From contig NC_091746.1 in NCBI RefSeq assembly GCF_043380555.1, forward strand, positions 11,927,478 through 11,991,477: a stretch of 64,000 nt of DNA. Reading direction: 5' to 3'. A program made the translations under genes and the position numbers. The notes below the pieces were generated by a model. That model saw nothing but the letters and a program-made list of their open reading frames with translations, did not search any database and was not told where the DNA came from. Positions 60,101 through 64,000 of this stretch are shown piece by piece (the first letter of the stretch is position 1; each line of letters begins with the position of its first letter). This DNA is from Nothobranchius furzeri (lineage: Eukaryota; Chordata; Actinopteri; Cyprinodontiformes; Nothobranchiidae).

Positions 60101-63100
60101 AGGCGCTCAGTCAGACCCAGTGGTGACATGTGGCAAGACGCTCCTCGGGGCGCGTCTTGCTTGGGCCTCTCTCCTGGAGGCGCTCAGTCAGACCCAGTGG
60201 TGACATGTGGCAAGACGCTCCTCGGGGCGCGTCTTGCTTGGGCCTCTCTCCTGTAGGCCCTCAATCAGACCCAGTGTTGACACGTGGCAAGACGCTCCTC
60301 GGGGCGCGTCTTGCTTGGGCCTCTCTCCTGGAGGCCCTCAGTCAGACCCATTGTTGATATGTGGCAAGACGCTCCTCGGGGCACGTCTTGCTTGGGCCTC
60401 TCTCCTGGAGGCCCTCAGTCAAACTCATTGTTGACATGTGGCAAGACGCTCCTCGGGGCGCGTCTTGCTTGGGCCTCTCTCCTGGAGGCGCTCAGTCAGA
60501 CCCAGTGGTGACATGTGGCAAGACGCTCCTCGGGGCGCGTCTTGCTTGGGCCTCTCTCCTGGAGACGCTCAGTCAGACCCAGTGTTGACACGTGACAAGA
60601 CGCTCTCCGGGGCGCGTCTTGCTTGGGCTTCTCTCATGGAGTCCCTCAGTCAGACCCATTGTTGATATGTGGCAAGACGCTCCTCGGGACACGTCTTGTT
60701 GGGGCCTCTCTCCTGGAGGTGCTCAATCAGACCCAGTGGTGACACGTGGCAAGACGCTCCTCGGGGCGCGTCTTGCTTGGGCCTCTCTCCTGGAGGCACT
60801 CAGTCAGACCCAGTGGTGACACGTGGCAAGACGCTCCTCGGGGCGCGTCTTGCTTGGGCCTCTCTCCTGGAGACGCTCAGTCAGACACAGTGTTGACACG
60901 TGGCAAGACGCTCCTCGGGGCGCGTCTTGCTTGGGCCTATCTCCTGGAGGCGCTCAGTCAGACCAAGTGTTGACATGTGGCAAGACGCTCCTCGGGGTGC
61001 GTCTTGCTTGGGCCTCTCTCCTGGAGGCGCTCAGTCAGACCGAGTCCTGACAAGTAACAAGACGCTCCTCGGGGCGCGTCTTGCTTGGGCTTCTCTCCTG
61101 GAGGCCCTCAGTCAGACCCATTGTTGACATGTGGCAAGACGCTCCTCGGGGCGCGTCTTGCTTGGGCCTATCTCCTGGAGGCGCTCAGTCAGACCGAGTG
61201 CTGACATAAGGCAAGATGCTGCTCGGGGCGCGTCTTGCTGGGTCCTCTCTCCTGGAGGCGCTCAGTCAGACCCAGTGCTTACATGTGGCAAGACGCTCCT
61301 CGGGGCGCTTCTTGCTTTGGCTTCTCTCATGGAGGCCCTCAGTCAGACCCATTGTTGATATGTGGCAAGACGCTCCTCGGGGCGCGTCTTGCTGGGGCTT
61401 CTCTCCTAGAGGCGTTCAGTCAGACCGAGTGCCGACATGTGGCAAGACGCTCCTCGGGACGCGTCTTGCTTGGGCTTCTCTCCCCGAGGCCCTCAGTCAG
61501 ACTCATTGTTGACATATGGCAAGACGCTCCTCGGGGCGCGTTTTGCTTGGGCCTCTCTCCTGGAGGCGCTCAGTCAGACCCAGTGGTGACATGTGGCAAG
61601 ACGCTCCTCGGGGTGCGTCTTGCTTGGGCCTCTCTCCTGGAGGCGCTCAGTCAGACCGAGTGCTGACATAAGGCAAGACGCTCCTCGGGGCGCGTCTTGC
61701 TGGGGCCTGTCTCCTGGAGGCGCTCAGTCAGACCCAGTGCTTACATGTGGCAAGACGCTCCTCGGGGCGCGTCTTGCTTGGGCCTCTCTCCTGGAGGCGC
61801 TCAGTCAGACCCAGTGGTGACATGTGGCAAGACGCTCCTCGGGGAAAGTCTTGCTTGGGCCTCTCTCCTGGAGACGCTCAGTCAGACCCAGTGTTGACAC
61901 GTGACAAGACGCTCCTCGGGGCGCGTCTTGCTTGGGCTTCTCTCATGGAGGCCCTCAGTCAGACCCATTGTTGATATGTGGCAAGACGCTCCTCGGGGCG
62001 CGTCTTGCTTGGGCCTCTCTCCTGGAGGCGCTCAGTCAGACCGAGTGCTGACATGTGGCAAGACGCTCCTCGGGGCGCGTCTTGCTTGGGCTTCTCTCAT
62101 GGAGGCCTTCAGTCAGACCCATTAATGAAAGGTGGCAAGACGCTCCTCGGGGCGAGTCTTGCTTGGGCCTCTCTCCTGGAGGTGCTCAGTCAGACCCAGT
62201 GTTGACATGGTGCAAGACGCTCCTCGGGGCGTGTCTTGCTTGGGCTTCTCTCTTGGAGGCCCTCAGTCAGACCCATTGTTGACATGTGGCAAGACGCTCC
62301 TCGGGGCGCGTCTTGCTTGGGCCTCTCTCCTGGAGGCGCTCAGTCAGACCGAGTCCTGACATGTAAGAAGACGCTCCTCGGGGCGCGTCTTGCTTGGGCT
62401 TCTCTCCTGGAGGCCCTCAGTCAGACCCATTGTTGACATGTGGCAAGACGCTCCTCGGGGCGCGTCTTGCGTGGGCCTATCTCCTGGAGGCGCTCAGTCA
62501 GACCGAGTGCTGACATAAGGCAAGATGCTCCTCGGGGCGCGTCTTGCTGGGTCCTCTCTCCTGGAGGCGCTCAGTCAGACCCATTGCTTACATGTGGCAA
62601 GACGCTCCTCGGGGCGCGTCTTGCTTGGGCTTCTCTCATGGAGGCCCTCAGTCAGACCCATTATTGATATGTGGCAAGACGCTCCTCGGGGCGCGTCTTG
62701 CTGGGGCTTCTCTCCTAGAGGCGTTCAGTCAGACCGAGTGCCGACATGTGGCAAGACGCTCCTCGGGACGCGTCTTGCTTGGGCTTCTCTCGCCGAGGCC
62801 CTCAGTCAGACTCATTGTTGACATGTGGCAAGACGCTCCTCGGGACGCGTCTTGCTTGGGCTTCTCTCGCCGAGGCCCTCAGTCAGACTCATTGTTGACA
62901 TATGGCAAGACGCTCCTCGGGGCGCGTTTTGCTTGGGCCTCTCTCCTGGAGGCGCTCAGTCAGACCCAGTGCTTACATGTGGCAAGACGCTCCTCGGGGC
63001 GCGTCTTGCTTGGGCTTCTCTCATGGAGGCCCTCAGTCAGACCCATTATTGATATGTGGCAAGACGCTCCTCGGGGCGCGTCTTGCTGGGGCTTCTCTCC

Positions 63101-64000
63101 TAGAGGCGTTCAGTCAGACCGAGTGCCGACATGTGGCAAGACGCTCCTCGGGACGCGTCTTGCTTGGGCTTCTCTCGCCGAGGCCCTCAGTCAGACTCAT
63201 TGTTGACATATGGCAAGACGCTCCTCGGGGCGCGTTTTGCTTGGGCCTCTCTCCTGGAGGCGCTCAGTCAGACCCAGTGGTTACATGTGGCAAGACGCTC
63301 CTCGGGGCGCGTCTTGCTTGGGCCTCTCTCCTGGAGGCGCTCAGTCAGACCGAGTGCTGACATAAGGCAAGACGCTCCTCGGGGCGCGTCTTGCTGGGGC
63401 CTCTCTCCTGGAGGCGCTCAGTCAGACCCAGTGCTTACATGTGGCAAGACGCTCCTCGGGGCGCGTCTTGCTTGGGCCTCTCTCCTGGAGGCGCTCAGTC
63501 AGACCCAGTGGTGACATGTGGCAAGACGCTCCTCGGGGCGCGTCTTGTTTGGGCCTCTCTCCTGGAGACGCTCAGTCAGACCCAGTGTTGACACGTGACA
63601 AGACGCTCCTCGGGGCGCGTCTTGCTTGGGCTTCTCTCATGGAGGCCCTCAGTCAGACCCATTGTTGATATGTTGCAAGACGCTCCTCGGGGCGCGTCTT
63701 GCTTGGGCCTCTCTCCTGGAGGCGCTCAGTCAGACCGAGTGCTGACATGTGGCAAGACGCTCCTCGGGGCGCGTCTTGCTTGGGCTTCTCTCATGGAGGC
63801 CCTCAGTCAGACCCATTGTTGATATGTGGCAAGACGCTCCTCGGGGCGAGTCTTGCTTGGGCCTCTCTCCTGGAGGTGCTCAGTCAGACCCAGTGTTGAC
63901 ATGGTGCAAGACGCTCCTCGGGGCGCGTCTTGCTTGGGCTTCTCTCTTGGAGGCCCTCAGTCAGACCCATTGTTGACATGTGGCAAGACGCTCCTCGGGG
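51146..64000 (-). repeat. Right arm of the inverted duplication
   Basis: Mirrors 29,881-48,125 as described for the left arm. It lacks the second 61-monomer unit and the second 11-monomer unit but keeps two monomers (near 56,130-56,280) deleted at the matching place on the left. The CCTGTAGG landmark (complement of CCTACAGG) lies at 55,322 and 60,250, 4,928 bp or 64 monomers apart. Its inner edge (51,128-51,150) falls at a hairpin where GCGTCATGTTACATG (reverse sense) replaces the left-arm GCGTCTTGCACCATG. The outer end is beyond the window. Confidence 0.9.

Larger units (their letters stand above)
48206..64000 (-). repeat. 77-bp satellite array, reverse orientation
   Basis: About 205 monomers of the same satellite, read as the reverse complement of the unit in the first 48 kb: the hairpin loop reads TCCTCGGGGC instead of GCCCCGAGGA and the core reads CTCAGTCAGA. 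The hairpin lattice continues in the same 77-bp register from the forward array (48,198, then 48,891 at the same phase) until a single extra G near 50,770 shifts all later monomers by one base. From about 51,146 onward the order of variant monomers mirrors the forward array. The array runs off the end of the window, so its full length is unknown. Confidence 0.97.

Noticed and set aside
183..63976. Hundreds of open frames of about 66-220 codons beginning MARRSSG, MLGPLSW or similar.
   Set aside because: They recur at every monomer, overlap each other in all phases, follow the orientation of the array and are bounded by the periodic TGA. No start context, codon bias or domain supports a gene.
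1..64000. A CENP-B box or telomere repeat marking a centromere or chromosome end.
   Set aside because: I found no CENP-B-box-like core (TTCG with the CGGGA end) and no TTAGGG or TTTAGGG runs in the monomer.

Overview
The whole 64,000-base window is one GC-rich tandem satellite, about 62% G+C in a typical monomer, with a 77-bp unit repeated roughly 830 times. I see no unique sequence, transposon, RNA gene or supportable protein-coding gene. A gene-free array this long, with nested higher-order repeats and CpG-type decay of variants, points to eukaryotic (probably animal or plant) heterochromatin. The sequence does not tell me the species, and I do not recognise the satellite family.

Layout. 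Bases 1-48,205 carry the unit in one orientation (about 626 monomers). At 48,205/48,206 the orientation flips, and 48,206-64,000 carries the reverse complement (about 205 monomers). Each monomer contains a 9-bp inverted repeat (GCAAGACGC / GCGTCTTGC) around a 10-nt asymmetric loop. The strand switch lies at the stem-loop boundary of one such element. At 8,620-8,645 and 11,392-11,417 a 10-nt loop alone is inverted inside an otherwise forward array. The inverted-repeat lattice stays exactly in 77-bp register from the window start, through the inversion, to about 50,770, where one extra G is the only net phase shift I detected in 64 kb.

Higher-order structure. The forward array is built from large near-identical blocks of whole monomers: 41-mer pairs (1-5.8 kb and 6.3-11.4 kb), a 12-mer pair (11.6-13.2 kb), a strict 49-mer tandem pair (14.57-22.1 kb), and a domain from about 22 to 46.7 kb whose landmark variant recurs every 53-75 monomers, including a 61-mer pair and an 11-mer pair.

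Long inverted duplication. The reverse array from about 51,146 to the window end mirrors the forward array from about 48,125 back to 29,881. The arms differ by a 61-monomer block and an 11-monomer block present only on the left, a 2-monomer deletion on the left, and scattered substitutions. The roughly 2.9 kb between the arms (48,206-51,145) is not the mirror of its neighbour. Its first 750 bases mirror sequence near 10.5-11.25 kb instead.

The most interesting signal is therefore structural: an inverted repeat in every monomer that coincides with the strand switch, the loop inversions and several block junctions. Open frames of up to 220 codons on one strand are by-products of the 77-bp period and are not annotated as genes.
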